Source of the DNA: an archaeon
GTDB lineage: Archaea > B1Sed10-29 > WALL01 > WAMD01
DNA: 36,631 bases
Direction: 5' to 3'
NCBI GenBank assembly: GCA_024275655.1
Contig: JAJRYR010000051.1
Coordinates: 1-36,631, forward strand
Position 1 is the stretch's first letter. Every line of letters starts with the position of its first letter. The notes beneath the pieces are model-generated. The model was not told the origin of the DNA. It was given only the letters and a program-made list of their open reading frames with translations, and did no database searches. The position numbers and the translations under genes are program-made. Positions 14,740 through 23,660 of the stretch are shown here, piece after piece.

Positions 14740-14956
14740 GGGCCTTCACGACCTCCTCGTGACTTGCTCCCTTAGGTATGTCTATCCTCTTTTCAGTCGG
14801 TTGCAAGTGTCCTAGATTGCACCTCCTCCTCTTTATCTCTGGCCCATCCACTAGAGCATAGTTCTCGTCTATTATGTCAACTATCACTGCAATTTTTCCC
14901 TTTTCCTTTCCCTTGGTCTTTATGCAAACCCTTCCTATGTGCAGGAACTTCTTCAT
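14729..14956 (-). CDS. rpl14e: Large-subunit ribosomal protein eL14
   Basis: A 75-residue basic protein with the KOW-type SH3 barrel of archaeal eL14: HIGRVCIKTKGKEKGK at the start, then IAVIVDIIDENYALVDGP and the RRRCNLGHLQPTE segment. It binds 23S rRNA in the large subunit. Its ATG overlaps the stop of the DUF106 gene by four bases and its end overlaps cbf5 by 11 bases. The eL14-cbf5 pair is a conserved archaeal linkage. The adk, eL34 and cmk genes often found near it are absent here. Confidence 0.95.
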   Translation of the reverse strand: MKKFLHIGRVCIKTKGKEKGKIAVIVDIIDENYALVDGPEIKRRRCNLGHLQPTEKRIDIPKGASHEEVVKALGS

Positions 14957-15468
14957 TTCTGCTCCCTCCTCTTGTCAATTCTCTTAATTATTAACTGGAG
15001 TGTGAGGCTTATAACTATTGCTGATACGATGTACAGCCCGAGCCAATCTATGCCGTTTTGCACCCCCATCTCTGGGAAAGGCCTAGTAAGTATAGGCAGG
15101 CCAAACGGCAAATTTATTATTGCTCCTAGAGAGCCATACATGGAGCCAAACATCCAGATAATGAACAGGACGATTGGTGTTGTTATGAACATAGGTTTGA
15201 ACGAGTTGTACATGTTTTCTTTTACTAGCGCCATTATCTCCTCTTGTTCAGCTTCTAGTTTCTGGAGCTCCTTCTTGTCACCAGATTTTTGAGCTTCTAG
15301 GTATCTTTTCTGATGTTCTTCAATCCTTTTTCTTATTTCCTGCATCCTCTTCGGGTCTACTAGTTTCCTGTGTATTGCTATGGATATCCCTGACAGCAGC
15401 GCAGCTGTGAATACTACCACAACAAACACGTCTGGATGGATTATCTGCAATCCATATATCTCAATCAT
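14953..15468 (-). CDS. DUF106 / EMC3-like membrane insertase of the Oxa1 superfamily
   Basis: A 171-residue membrane protein with about three membrane spans: residues about 13-32, 93-112 and 143-162. A charged coiled-coil hairpin (about 40-80, KRMQEIRKRIEEHQKR and EAEQEEIM) lies between the first two spans. This is the layout of archaeal DUF106 proteins, which belong to the Oxa1/YidC/EMC3 insertase superfamily and contact the ribosome through the coiled coil. It follows secY with a TAG-GGTGA junction, so the translocon channel and a putative insertase are co-expressed. Adenylate kinase, often between them, is missing. Confidence 0.9.
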   Translation of the reverse strand: MIEIYGLQIIHPDVFVVVVFTAALLSGISIAIHRKLVDPKRMQEIRKRIEEHQKRYLEAQKSGDKKELQKLEAEQEEIMALVKENMYNSFKPMFITTPIVLFIIWMFGSMYGSLGAIINLPFGLPILTRPFPEMGVQNGIDWLGLYIVSAIVISLTLQLIIKRIDKRREQK

Positions 15469-15472
15469 GTAT

Positions 15473-16996
15473 TCACCCTAGGAAAGATTTCAAGGCAGGG
15501 TGGAGCTCTGCCAGTTGTGCAGTCATCAGCTCCTCATACAGTCTATAGAGTATTCCGACACTTAGTAGGATTCCAGTTCCAGTACCATATGCACCAGTCA
15601 AATCTGCTAGGGCAGCCAGTCCACCGACAGCTGCAGATCCAAGTATGGTTACCATAGGTATGTATCTTTCCAAGACTCTCTCTATTACTCTTGGGTCCCT
15701 TCTGAAACCAGGTATCGCTAGACCAGCAGATTGCAATTGCCTAGCTACCTGCTTTGGGCCCATTCCAGTTGTCTCGACCCAGAACATTCCAAACATTATG
15801 CATGCAGCAATCATGAATATCAAGTAGAGAATCAAATGTACAAGTGCTAGAGGTATGAATCCAAATACAGTTTGCGCTGGGTTTATGAAGTTTTGATAAA
15901 GGGCGGTCCAACCACTCAATACTCCATACGGCGCTCTGACAATCCAGGCAATAGGTATCGTGAATTGAGATGGATCCAAACTTAGCACGAGATCAGGCAA
16001 TGGTTGTCCATTTGGCCCGAATCTACCGAGCCATGGGAGACCCATCCCGTACAATACGTTTGCAAACAGCTGGATATTCGCAAATAGGGCTGCTGCAAGA
16101 ATTACGGGAATATTTGATACATAGAATAACTTGAGAGGGAACCTTCCTCCAACACCACTTATTCTTCCCAGTGTCAAGGGTATCTCTATCCTCATTCCCT
16201 CTCCATAGACCACTATTAAGAAAACTACTATTGTTGCGATTAGTGGTCCAATCAAATCAAAGGAGAGTGTACCCTCATTAATCAGCGTATTTATGAAAGC
16301 TGGAATACTACCCACAGAGGGGCTTATTGCCCTATACACTATTGTTTGAGATACCCCACCGACTATGAATAAACCTATTCCAGAGCCTATCCCCCACTTA
16401 GATACTACCTCATCTAGGAAGAGAAGTATAATAGATCCCATGGCTATCTGGAACATCACTAACAACGCATTTATGTCGAATATGTGGGATAATCCTGGAA
16501 TTGGAATGATGCTTATTCCAGTTGGTTCTATAGGCAGAAAACCGGATGCAACATACACAAACGCTTCAAAGAACGCAAACAACAACGCCCCAATCTTAGT
16601 GGCAGCCATATATCTCTTTTTGTCCATTTGAATTATCTCCGCTCCAACCAGCAACTGAAGAATTATTGATGCCATAACGATTGGTCCTATACCTAGGGTC
16701 CCAAGTGTACCCATTCTACTAGCTAGGATGGTTTGAACATTTTCTAAAAATGCTACCCTCTGGAGTATTGCAGAATACTGCTCTTTCAATATTAGGTACT
16801 TTGCAGGGTCTGTTTGTTGTATTTCTGCTAGTCTGGCAGGAGTTAGGAGACCGACAGGGGTAACAACACTCAAAACAAAGAAAATTGTTAAAGCAATTCC
16901 TACCCACATTAATCTCGTTTTAAGTGGTGGCCTTTGCACTGGTTTCTTCACATCAGGAAGAATTGCGATAATAGGATCTAGTATCTCCCAACCCAT
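15473..16996 (-). CDS. secY: Protein translocase subunit SecY
   Basis: The channel subunit of the Sec translocon, about 507 residues with ten membrane spans. Recognisable parts are the amphipathic start (WEILDPIIAILPDVKKP), the plug-containing region after TM1, TM2-TM3 with RMGTLGTLGIGPIV, the TM5/TM7 region, and the cytoplasmic loop with YGEGMRIEIPL. The ribosome-binding loop has RQLQSAGLAIPGFRRDPRVI. I choose ATG 16996 because GGTGAT lies at the standard 4-5 nt spacing. A TTG in frame at 17008 lies within that element and is unlikely. A gap of about 60 bases to the uL15 gene contains ACTTTAATTAACC, a possible internal promoter. Confidence 0.97.
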   Translation of the reverse strand: MGWEILDPIIAILPDVKKPVQRPPLKTRLMWVGIALTIFFVLSVVTPVGLLTPARLAEIQQTDPAKYLILKEQYSAILQRVAFLENVQTILASRMGTLGTLGIGPIVMASIILQLLVGAEIIQMDKKRYMAATKIGALLFAFFEAFVYVASGFLPIEPTGISIIPIPGLSHIFDINALLVMFQIAMGSIILLFLDEVVSKWGIGSGIGLFIVGGVSQTIVYRAISPSVGSIPAFINTLINEGTLSFDLIGPLIATIVVFLIVVYGEGMRIEIPLTLGRISGVGGRFPLKLFYVSNIPVILAAALFANIQLFANVLYGMGLPWLGRFGPNGQPLPDLVLSLDPSQFTIPIAWIVRAPYGVLSGWTALYQNFINPAQTVFGFIPLALVHLILYLIFMIAACIMFGMFWVETTGMGPKQVARQLQSAGLAIPGFRRDPRVIERVLERYIPMVTILGSAAVGGLAALADLTGAYGTGTGILLSVGILYRLYEELMTAQLAELHPALKSFLG

Positions 16997-17066
16997 CAGT
17001 ATCACCAATTAAGATTATCCTCCGATTAGGTGTAGATTATTTAGTGAAGTTAGGTTAATTAAAGTT

Positions 17067-17459
17067 TTAGAGGGTTATGGCTTTACCATTTGCCGCCTCT
17101 ATCTTTTCTATGGCTCTGTTTGTAAATGATCTAGCTTTTATGGTTACAGGAACAGTTAGGTTCCCTCTTCCAAGTACTCTGTCATATCCAAGGTCAGCAA
17201 CATTTATTTCCTTAAGTCCATGGTCTCTAACGTATTGATCTATCCACTCCAGAGTTACATATCTTACCTTTTCTTTTCTTCCAGGCATTCCGTGCTTACC
17301 GAAGTAACCTGGCATGTTCTTTATGAACCACATCTTTTTGTGTCTGAGTGAGCCAGCATTACCCTTTCCACCACCTTTTCTCCTTGAACCCTTCTTACCT
17401 TTACCATTTGTTCTTGTTCCTCTATGCTTCTTCCTTATCTTTCTATTTTTGAGTGCCAT
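17067..17459 (-). CDS. rpl15: Large-subunit ribosomal protein uL15
   Basis: 130 residues with the strongly basic, glycine-rich N-terminal tail (RKKHRGTRTNGKGKKGSRR, GGGKGNAG) that threads into 23S rRNA, then PGYFGKHGMPGRKEK and a globular C-terminal domain. The length is at the short end for archaea, suggesting a compact form. GAGAGGGATGAG precedes the ATG. It is the last ribosomal gene before secY, as is usual in the spc operon. Confidence 0.96.
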   Translation of the reverse strand: MALKNRKIRKKHRGTRTNGKGKKGSRRKGGGKGNAGSLRHKKMWFIKNMPGYFGKHGMPGRKEKVRYVTLEWIDQYVRDHGLKEINVADLGYDRVLGRGNLTVPVTIKARSFTNRAIEKIEAANGKAITL

Positions 17460-17471
17460 ATCTCATCCCTC

Positions 17472-17939
17472 TCAAATCATTCTTTTGATTAACTCGTTAA
17501 TCTTTTCACCTCGGTATCCTCTGTCTCCCCCCTCTTTCCAGTGTTTCTTTATTGATTTGTATCCTCCAGATGGGGGAGTTAATCTGAACACTGGTTTTAA
17601 GTTTGGAATGTCCTCAAGCTCCGCCTCAAAATTCATGAATGCATCAACAAATTCAGATATGCTACCGAACTTTGTATTCTCCTTTACATAATCATCTGTT
17701 AGCTTCTTGTCTCCGACCAATCTCCCTCTTTTTCTAAGCATAGCTTCGAAGGTATCTCTATCTATTTCTCCCCAGGTGACCCAGGGAGTGATCTTTTTGA
17801 GCATGCCGATGTAGGTTGGTCTGTCATCTATTACTACGCAGTGATTTGCTCTAGTTAGATGTAGCATTTTTAGAGTGTCCTTGATCTCCTTTGGAGTATT
17901 TATTAGTCCCCTTATCTGGATTACTGCCAACCTTTTCAT
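17472..17939 (-). CDS. rpl30: Large-subunit ribosomal protein uL30
   Basis: 155 residues beginning with the beta-strand-turn-helix of L30 ([20 protein letters not shown]), followed by [20 protein letters not shown]. The C-terminal extension is typical of archaeal and eukaryotic forms, ending in [17 protein letters not shown]. The ATG overlaps the uS5 stop by four bases (ATGA), indicating translational coupling. uL30 is lost in some reduced archaea, so its presence is worth noting for lineage placement. Confidence 0.96.
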   Translation of the reverse strand: MKRLAVIQIRGLINTPKEIKDTLKMLHLTRANHCVVIDDRPTYIGMLKKITPWVTWGEIDRDTFEAMLRKRGRLVGDKKLTDDYVKENTKFGSISEFVDAFMNFEAELEDIPNLKPVFRLTPPSGGYKSIKKHWKEGGDRGYRGEKINELIKRMI

Positions 17940-18598
17940 TCCTCAACACCCTCCTCAGCAGGTATTTGCACGGACTCTGCGTGGATAATAACTTCGTCTG
18001 GAATCCTCGTCTTCTTCAAGTTTCTCAGAGCATCCCAAACTGCAAAGGCGAAGTTGTAAACAGTCCTGGTATCTCCCCAAGTTCTTGACCAGACATCCTT
18101 AATTCCAGCCATCTCTAGGACCTTCTTTCCAGTGTCTCCAATAACTAGTCCAGTTCCCTTTGGTGCGGGGATGAGCCTGACCCTAACTGAGCCCCATTTT
18201 CCTTCTGTAGCGTAAGGTATTGAGTGGTGACCGCCACACATACACTCCCATGAACCACAACCCATTCTTACCTTAATTATGTTTAGCTTTGCATCTCTAG
18301 TTGCTTTTTCTATTGCTGGCCTTACATTTACATCCTTGCCCATTCCAACGCCAACAAAACCATTCTTGTTTCCTACAACGACCGTGGCGACGAACCTAGA
18401 TTTTCTTCCAGAATCTGTTGTTCTTCTAACCAGGTTTATGTTTAACACTTCACTCTGAAGATTTGGGAGTAGCATATCAACTATCTCAGGCTCTCTTATT
18501 GGTAGCCTTGTCTCCAATGCTTGGTCCATGGTCTTTATTTCTCCATTGAGGACCATCTTCCCCAGTCTTGTTTTTGGAACCCAGTTTTCTCCTACCAT
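17936..18598 (-). CDS. rps5: Small-subunit ribosomal protein uS5
   Basis: 220 residues. The N-terminal archaeal extension ([26 protein letters not shown]) leads into the double-stranded RNA-binding domain with [20 protein letters not shown]. The C-terminal S5 domain carries [15 protein letters not shown] and the archaeal [12 protein letters not shown] cysteine/histidine cluster. uS5 sits at the mRNA entrance and affects decoding accuracy. GGTGAT stands four bases before the ATG. Confidence 0.97.
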   Translation of the reverse strand: MVGENWVPKTRLGKMVLNGEIKTMDQALETRLPIREPEIVDMLLPNLQSEVLNINLVRRTTDSGRKSRFVATVVVGNKNGFVGVGMGKDVNVRPAIEKATRDAKLNIIKVRMGCGSWECMCGGHHSIPYATEGKWGSVRVRLIPAPKGTGLVIGDTGKKVLEMAGIKDVWSRTWGDTRTVYNFAFAVWDALRNLKKTRIPDEVIIHAESVQIPAEEGVEE

Positions 18599-18607
18599 GT
18601 AATCACC

Positions 18608-19123
18608 TTATGCTTCAAGTATCTTTTTCTTTGCCTCTTCAAACTTTTCAGGTAGGTGGGGTATGCCCCTATATTCTGCGATCAAGCTTCCATTTATTCT
18701 TTCTTCACTTGGGAGCACTTCCTCAGAGTGAGGTATGTCCATCCCAGCATCTAGTGCCCCTTTCAGAGCAGCATAAACATTTGATCCAGGAACTGGTGTA
18801 TGCAATCCTATGTCTAGTATGGCCTCAGAGTATCCTGCCTTCTTTGCCCGTACACCTAATAGTAATCCAGTTAGATAGGCGGAAGGCGCGTTTCCAGGAT
18901 GACCATCCCAACCAAATTTCTTTAGCTCATGAGATGAAGCTGAAGCTAGTACTCTATCACCCTTTGGATCAAATGCGATTAGCTGTGCAATCACTTGTCT
19001 ATTCAATACTCTAACCACTAGTCTAGGCTTGCCAGATTTCACTAGCGCTAGCCTCTTTCTATAGTTTGTTTTTCCTTCTCTCCTTCTTCTAAACTTAACT
19101 CGGTATATTGCTGAGTGTGCCAT
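18608..19123 (-). CDS. rpl18: Large-subunit ribosomal protein uL18
   Basis: 171 residues of the archaeal uL18/eukaryotic L5 type. It has an [20 protein letters not shown] basic entry, the [19 protein letters not shown] strands, and [20 protein letters not shown]. The protein binds 5S rRNA in the central protuberance. The ATG shares one base with the TAA stop of the eL19 gene. The 5S rRNA gene is not in this window. Confidence 0.97.
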   Translation of the reverse strand: MAHSAIYRVKFRRRREGKTNYRKRLALVKSGKPRLVVRVLNRQVIAQLIAFDPKGDRVLASASSHELKKFGWDGHPGNAPSAYLTGLLLGVRAKKAGYSEAILDIGLHTPVPGSNVYAALKGALDAGMDIPHSEEVLPSEERINGSLIAEYRGIPHLPEKFEEAKKKILEA

Positions 19124-19536
19124 TACTTAACACCCCTTATGTAGCTCAATAAGTGTTTCTTACTCTTGAAGTAACCACCCTTAATCATCCTATACAACTT
19201 TCTATAATTCTCAGGTCTTATCTGCTTCAAAACTCTTCTTAATGCTCTGACTTTCTCCATCCAGGCTTCCTTCTTTGGTTTCCTAGCGGTTTTCTTTCCT
19301 TTTCTACTTCCAGGACCCCTTCTTCTACCCTTCTTTCTTTTCTGTTCTAGGATCCTTGCTCTTGCTCTGGATGTTCCTCTTTTCTGAAGTATGACGATTG
19401 CTCCAGTCTTAACGAGCCTTCTAATGTCCTCTCTGGTTATTGCATCCTTGGCTTTATCAGGGTCCACTATTCTGATTCTTGAGATCCCAACATCATATGT
19501 CCTTGCTGCAAGTTCTTTAACCTTTCCAAGTTCCAT
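19123..19536 (-). CDS. rpl19e: Large-subunit ribosomal protein eL19
   Basis: 137 residues, with a helical N-terminal domain ([20 protein letters not shown]), a middle segment with [20 protein letters not shown], and a long basic tail that reaches across the subunit surface. ATG 19536 is selected over the GTG at 19545 because AGGTGA lies five bases before it. The TGA inside that AGGTGA is the stop codon of the upstream eL32 gene, so termination and re-initiation are nested. Confidence 0.96.
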   Translation of the reverse strand: MELGKVKELAARTYDVGISRIRIVDPDKAKDAITREDIRRLVKTGAIVILQKRGTSRARARILEQKRKKGRRRGPGSRKGKKTARKPKKEAWMEKVRALRRVLKQIRPENYRKLYRMIKGGYFKSKKHLLSYIRGVK

Positions 19537-19541
19537 TCCAT

Positions 19542-19883
19542 TCACCTGTTGAGTATTTTGATTCCAAGCTCATCAGCTTTTGCAATTATTTCCTCTCTCT
19601 TTTTCTTTCCTAGGGTGCTGGACAATCTAGCTGCTTGCTTCTCTGGATCTATTGCCAGCAAGTCATTCATGTTTCTTACTAGTACCTCCTCGTACCCGCT
19701 TGGGTGGAGACCCCTGATTTCCCTAGGTGCGGAGTATCCAATTCTAGGATGAGCACCCTTTGATTTCACGTGCTTTCTCTGCTTGCTATCGATACCTCTA
19801 GGTTTTCTCCAACCAGTCTTTTGCGCTCTCTTCTTCATGTGGGCATACTGTTTCTGGAATTTGGGAAGCTTTCTAGTGTTCAT
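19542..19883 (-). CDS. rpl32e: Large-subunit ribosomal protein eL32
   Basis: 113 residues of the archaeal eL32 core: [40 protein letters not shown] and [20 protein letters not shown]. There is no extra N-terminal domain of the kind seen in some halophile homologues. The ATG overlaps the uL6 stop by four bases. The protein binds 23S rRNA domain II, known from archaeal ribosome structures. Confidence 0.96.
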   Translation of the reverse strand: MNTRKLPKFQKQYAHMKKRAQKTGWRKPRGIDSKQRKHVKSKGAHPRIGYSAPREIRGLHPSGYEEVLVRNMNDLLAIDPEKQAARLSSTLGKKKREEIIAKADELGIKILNR

Positions 19884-20431
19884 TCAGCAACACCCTTCTC
19901 AACTATGTATATACCATCAACGAATACTCTAGGATCTTTTTTCTTTACAGTTGTTGCCTGCTCAATGTTGGCCGCTGTCTGGCCAACCTTCTCTTTATCA
20001 ATACCCTCAACTATTATTGATTCTTTACCTTTGACTGTGACTTTAACACCATCTAGGATTTGAGCATATCTTGGACTCTTTTCTCCTAGGAAGTTCTTTA
20101 TTACAACCTTGTCACCCTCAACGCTAACATTCATGGGGAAGTGCCTGTAATGGATTCTTAGTTTGTAAACATACCCCTTTGTAACTCCAGTGATCATGTT
20201 CTTTATATGTGCCTTTATTGTTCCTATCATGGCTTTTGTTCTTCTTCTTGGAAATAGAGCCCATATCTTCACTTTATTGTCCTCCTTATCTAGATGTACA
20301 TCCTCCTTTGTTTTGAACTCTCTTTCCAAGCTACCCTTTGGACCCTTTACAGTCACCTTTAACCCATCTATTTCTACCTGAACGCCCTCGGGTATTTCCA
20401 GGTATTCCTCAATCTTTGCTGCAAGCACCAT
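19880..20431 (-). CDS. rpl6: Large-subunit ribosomal protein uL6
   Basis: About 183 residues with the tandem L6 repeats: [19 protein letters not shown], then the second repeat from about residue 95 ([31 protein letters not shown]). The conserved C-terminal loop [20 protein letters not shown] contacts the sarcin-ricin stem region. ATG 20431 is preferred over ATG 20437 because GAGGGG then has a proper spacer of six bases. With the earlier ATG the spacer would be zero. Confidence 0.96.
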   Translation of the reverse strand: MVLAAKIEEYLEIPEGVQVEIDGLKVTVKGPKGSLEREFKTKEDVHLDKEDNKVKIWALFPRRRTKAMIGTIKAHIKNMITGVTKGYVYKLRIHYRHFPMNVSVEGDKVVIKNFLGEKSPRYAQILDGVKVTVKGKESIIVEGIDKEKVGQTAANIEQATTVKKKDPRVFVDGIYIVEKGVAE

Positions 20432-20443
20432 TAGCATCCCCTC

Positions 20444-20833
20444 TTAGTACACATATGCTAGTAATCTACCACCAACTTTCCTCTTTTTTGCTTCTTCATG
20501 ATCTATTACGCCAATTGGTGTTGTGAGTATGAGTATTCCTATCCCTGCTGCTGGGAGGAATCTTTTCTCCCACTTTTCTAGTTCCATATATTTTGCTGGG
20601 AATCTTGGCTTAATTGCCTTACAATTGTTTATCTTCCCAAGCAATTTTACCTTGTACACACCGCCCCTACCATCATCTATGTACTCATATTCTCCTATGT
20701 ATCCTCTTTTCTGCATTACGGAGAGTATGCTTCCTAGTAATTTAGAGGCAGGTTTTAGTATGACCTCTGCCTTACCAACATTCTCTGCATCCCTTATCCT
20801 TATCATTGCATCTGCAATTGGATCGTTCAACAT
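20444..20833 (-). CDS. rps8: Small-subunit ribosomal protein uS8
   Basis: 129 residues starting [20 protein letters not shown], the usual S8 beginning, and ending in the conserved RNA-binding [21 protein letters not shown] and GGRLLAYVY. The start at 20833 is set by TGAGGTGAACAAA directly upstream, a near-perfect Shine-Dalgarno sequence with a five-base spacer. The frame is open for 23 more codons upstream, but that stretch lies inside the uS14 gene. uS8 binds helix 21 of 16S rRNA. Confidence 0.97.
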   Translation of the reverse strand: MLNDPIADAMIRIRDAENVGKAEVILKPASKLLGSILSVMQKRGYIGEYEYIDDGRGGVYKVKLLGKINNCKAIKPRFPAKYMELEKWEKRFLPAAGIGILILTTPIGVIDHEEAKKRKVGGRLLAYVY

Positions 20834-20843
20834 TTTGTTCACC

Positions 20844-20999
20844 TCAGATCCCATACTTCCTAAAACCAATCTTGTGAGCGACTTCTCTGAAGCATCTACC
20901 ACATATGTTTAGACCATACTTTCTGATGACTCTCCTGTGAGTACCACATATCTCACATGTTGGAGGTTCTCTCTTCTTTTTTGCCTCATCTTTTGCCAT
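20844..20999 (-). CDS. rps14: Small-subunit ribosomal protein uS14, zinc-binding
   Basis: A short gene of 51 codons found by translating the gap between uL5 and uS8. It carries the zinc ribbon CEIC (C15, C18) and CGRC (C33, C36) and then [15 protein letters not shown], the invariant C-terminus of zinc-type uS14. The N-terminus is a Lys-rich [13 protein letters not shown]. The TGA stop directly touches the Shine-Dalgarno sequence of uS8. Position between uL5 and uS8 is the standard archaeal order. Confidence 0.96.
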   Translation of the reverse strand: MAKDEAKKKREPPTCEICGTHRRVIRKYGLNICGRCFREVAHKIGFRKYGI

Positions 21000-21008
21000 T
21001 TAACCACC

Positions 21009-21515
21009 TCATTCCTCCTCAGTGACTCTCACTCCCAAGTTTTCCTCAACCCACTTTATGGCTTCTTCCTTTGTGAGTTTGTGGTGTTCTGGTATCTTTC
21101 TCTTTTGCCTCTTTCTCCTTGCTATTCTGTATCCATCTTTTTCCATTGTGACACAAACATCAAACCCAAATAATCCAATATCCGGATCGTACTTTACTCC
21201 CGGTAAATCAATGTATTCATGTACACCGAAAGCAAAGTTTCCATTGTTATCAAAGTTACTTGGTCTTAGTATGTTGTCCTTTGCTTCTAGCGCCTTCTTG
21301 AGGAAGTCCAGTGCTTTCTGGCCCCTGAGTGTGACTTTGACACCAATTGGTTGTTTTTTTCTAATTCCCCAGGTTGGTATTCTATGTTTAGATATTGTTT
21401 TAACTGGTTTTTGACCAGTTAGTTTTTCCAGTAGGGCGAAGGCCTTGTCTAGTCTTTCTCCAGATTCTCCAACACCTATGTTCACAGTCACTTTTGCAAT
21501 CTTTATCTTAACCAT
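21009..21515 (-). CDS. rpl5: Large-subunit ribosomal protein uL5
   Basis: About 168 residues: KIAKVTVNIGVGESGERLDK, then KLTGQKPVKTISKHRIPTWG and the FGVHEYIDLPGVKYDPDIG loop. These are the hallmarks of archaeal uL5, which holds 5S rRNA and touches the P-site tRNA. I choose ATG 21515 because GGTGA sits five bases upstream. In-frame GTG 21524 and ATG 21521 overlap that element. The TGA within the element is the stop of eS4. Confidence 0.97.
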   Translation of the reverse strand: MVKIKIAKVTVNIGVGESGERLDKAFALLEKLTGQKPVKTISKHRIPTWGIRKKQPIGVKVTLRGQKALDFLKKALEAKDNILRPSNFDNNGNFAFGVHEYIDLPGVKYDPDIGLFGFDVCVTMEKDGYRIARRKRQKRKIPEHHKLTKEEAIKWVEENLGVRVTEEE

Positions 21516-21520
21516 CAACA

Positions 21521-22240
21521 TCACCCAATGGTTATTACTGGCTTGTCTTTACCTACAACAAACACGTACTCCTTCTTTGTTAGCAACTCTGTATCATCCT
21601 TCTTTAATAGTACCAGTGGAGGTCTAGTTATTGTTCCAGGGATAACATCAACTATCTCTGCCAGTTCGCCAGTGTGCTGACCACCTATGATATAAGCCAG
21701 GTTTCCCTTTTCGAGTTTTATTACTTCTGCTATTTCCTGGCCTGGGAGCTTTATCAATAGAGAGTCACCGGTCTTTATTGTTCTATCATCTGTGAGGATA
21801 TTCCTTCCATCGTGGAGGTTCAATTGGATCTTACCGCCTTTAACAGCGGTTTTGTTAACAACCTTCACTAGTTTTCTACCTGCCTCATTCCTGTCTATCT
21901 CCACGACGTCCAATCTTCCCAGTTTGTCATAAACGATTCTGTAATACTTATCGAGAGCAGGAATGGAGACGGTGTCCATGAATCCAACAGGGAACTTTAG
22001 TGATTTTCTAACCTTTCCATCTATCCTGACCTTTCCTCCCTTCACTATATATCTCGCTTCTTTTGCTGTCTTTGCTAGCCCTAGCATGTCTCTTAACAAG
22101 ACACCTAGTGCTATTCCATTCTCTAGTGAGTGAGGACCAGGGCTAGGTTTGATTATCCATTTGCCCTCCTTTCTTGGAACCTTCCAGGTTTTTGGGGCTG
22201 CAAGTCTTTTCAATTTTTTGTTACCACCTTTTTTTGCCAT
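21521..22240 (-). CDS. rps4e: Small-subunit ribosomal protein eS4
   Basis: 239 residues with the three expected modules: the basic N-terminal domain (KKLKRLAAPKTWKVPRK), an S4-type RNA-binding module (about residues 42-105, TAKEARYIVKGGKVRIDGK), and a C-terminal KOW segment with EKGNLAYIIGGQHTGELAEI. eS4 is a 16S rRNA-binding protein present only in archaea and eukaryotes. GAGGGTG precedes the ATG. Confidence 0.97.
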   Translation of the reverse strand: MAKKGGNKKLKRLAAPKTWKVPRKEGKWIIKPSPGPHSLENGIALGVLLRDMLGLAKTAKEARYIVKGGKVRIDGKVRKSLKFPVGFMDTVSIPALDKYYRIVYDKLGRLDVVEIDRNEAGRKLVKVVNKTAVKGGKIQLNLHDGRNILTDDRTIKTGDSLLIKLPGQEIAEVIKLEKGNLAYIIGGQHTGELAEIVDVIPGTITRPPLVLLKKDDTELLTKKEYVFVVGKDKPVITIG

Positions 22241-22250
22241 GGGAACACCC

Positions 22251-22625
22251 TCATTCCTTTATCTTTTGTTCCAACCTTTCCTTTCTTTTAACATCCTCAA
22301 GGTTCAGTTCTGTTATCATGAGATTTGATGGATGAATGGGAACAAGTACTTCCTCACCATTTGTCTTTCTCCTCTTTACCTTGTCTATGTAAACCCTATA
22401 CTTCTTTAGATCCACTTCAACGATCTTGCCCTCGACACCTGCAAAGTCTCCTCTGAGTATCTTCACTGTGTCCCCCTTTCTAACTGGGAATGATCTTCTC
22501 TTGTATTTTTCTCTCAATTCCTTGCTGAGTGTAGCCGCCATTTTCTTCTGTCTGATATGAAGAGGAGCATTAAAGTGCCTCTTTCTTTGTTTTCTAGGTT
22601 TTGAACTTACCTTTCTCCCAGCCAT
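22251..22625 (-). CDS. rpl24: Large-subunit ribosomal protein uL24
   Basis: About 124 residues. The archaeal N-terminal segment [20 protein letters not shown] is followed by the KOW motif in [20 protein letters not shown] and by [20 protein letters not shown]. uL24 is an early assembly initiator of the large subunit. The start is uncertain: ATG 22625 has GGTGA only two bases upstream, unlike the 4-5 base spacing elsewhere in the operon, and GTG 22634 or 22631 remain possible. Confidence 0.95.
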   Translation of the reverse strand: MAGRKVSSKPRKQRKRHFNAPLHIRQKKMAATLSKELREKYKRRSFPVRKGDTVKILRGDFAGVEGKIVEVDLKKYRVYIDKVKRRKTNGEEVLVPIHPSNLMITELNLEDVKRKERLEQKIKE

Positions 22626-22634
22626 TTTCACCAC

Positions 22635-23033
22635 TCACAGCACGTTTTTTGCTAAGGTTGCGACCTTTGAAAATCTCTCCGCAACCTCCTTTGCAACTAT
22701 TCCTTTGATCTCAGTTCCTCTTGGATGTCCCTTATCATCAATCAATACAGCAGCATTATCAGGGAACTTTATTCTAGTGCCGTCAGGTCTTCTGTACTCC
22801 TTCCTCTGTCTAATGATTACAGCCTTCACAACCTTTTTCCTTATTTCTGGCTTACCTTTCTTTACGGAACAGACGACCACATCTCCAACTCCGGCTCTAG
22901 GCATTATTCTTCTCTTTCCCTTAAATCCAATTACTCCAATTATCTCCAACTCTTTGGCTCCTGTATTGTCATCGCAAACCAATCTTGATCCTATATGAAG
23001 AGCCTTCACGACGTGAGAGCCAACTGCCTTCAT
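22635..23033 (-). CDS. rpl14: Large-subunit ribosomal protein uL14
   Basis: 132 residues with the uL14 beta-barrel sequence LHIGSRLVCDDNTGAKELEI, the VGDVVVCSVKKGKPEIRKKV segment and EFR-like contacts near the C-terminus (GTEIKGIVAKEVAERFSKV). It forms an intersubunit bridge. ATG 23033 is selected because AGGTGA lies five bases upstream. The in-frame GTG 23042 overlaps that element and the uS17 stop. Confidence 0.97.
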   Translation of the reverse strand: MKAVGSHVVKALHIGSRLVCDDNTGAKELEIIGVIGFKGKRRIMPRAGVGDVVVCSVKKGKPEIRKKVVKAVIIRQRKEYRRPDGTRIKFPDNAAVLIDDKGHPRGTEIKGIVAKEVAERFSKVATLAKNVL

Positions 23034-23034
23034 T

Positions 23035-23382
23035 TCATTCACCTGCCCTCTTCACAACTTCTAGTATCACAAAGGATTTTGTCTTGCTTATCTTTCTAGT
23101 CTCTCCGACTTTCACTATGTCTCCAGGCTTGACATCGATGCAATCTGGTTTGTGAACAGTCATTTTACTTTTTGCTCTTGCAAGTCTCTCATACTTTTTT
23201 ATCTTCTTTATGAAGGTCCTCTCAACAACAGCAGATCTGTGCATCTTTCCAGTTGACACTACCTTTGCGGTGAATATGTTTCCTCTAACCTTTATGTTTC
23301 CATGTATTGGGCAGTTTGGATCCGTGCAAACTATCTGTGTCTCTTCCATTTGGGTAGCCCCCTTTTGATTTTTCGCCACCAT
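23035..23382 (-). CDS. rps17: Small-subunit ribosomal protein uS17
   Basis: 115 residues, an OB-fold with the archaeal N-terminal segment CTDPNCPIHGNIKVRG, then FTAKVVSTGKMHRSAVVERT and SKMTVHKPDCIDVKPGDIVK. The two cysteines and one histidine of CTDPNCPIH recur in archaeal S17. ATG 23382 has GAGGAGAGG upstream and lies within the Rpp29 gene end. ATG 23349 (MEETQIVC) is an alternative with GGGGG nine bases away. Confidence 0.95.
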   Translation of the reverse strand: MVAKNQKGATQMEETQIVCTDPNCPIHGNIKVRGNIFTAKVVSTGKMHRSAVVERTFIKKIKKYERLARAKSKMTVHKPDCIDVKPGDIVKVGETRKISKTKSFVILEVVKRAGE

Positions 23383-23660
23383 TTCTTTATCCTCTCCTCA
23401 GGTCTTTGTAACAGGTCATTACCGTTTACAATCACCTTCCCATCTGGGAAGGCAATTGAGAGGGTTACTACGTCCTTTGGGACGATTTTTCGCCCATTCT
23501 TTGTTTCAAGGGTTATTGTTTTTAGGGTTTCATCAATGATCTTTCCCTTTAGTCCCATCAGGGACCTATCCGATGCATTCACTATCTCAGCCTCAAACCC
23601 TATGAGGCCATTCTTTGCTATTATGAGCATCTCATGGGAGTTCAATTTGATCTTCTGCAT
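23331..23660 (-). CDS. rnp1: RNase P protein component 1 (Rpp29/Pop4)
   Basis: 109 residues. Archaeal Rpp29 works with Rpp21 on the specificity domain of RNase P RNA in tRNA 5' processing. The Sm-like barrel is visible as GLIGFEAEIVNASDRSLMGL, KGKIIDETLKTITLET and IVPKDVVTLSIAFPDGKVI, followed by a basic helix with WWRKIKRGLPKWKRHR. It sits between SUI1 and uS17, its classic archaeal place. The start overlaps the SUI1 gene by 29 bases. ATG 23630 would avoid the overlap but removes part of the first strand. Confidence 0.93.
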   Translation of the reverse strand: MQKIKLNSHEMLIIAKNGLIGFEAEIVNASDRSLMGLKGKIIDETLKTITLETKNGRKIVPKDVVTLSIAFPDGKVIVNGNDLLQRPEERIKKWWRKIKRGLPKWKRHR

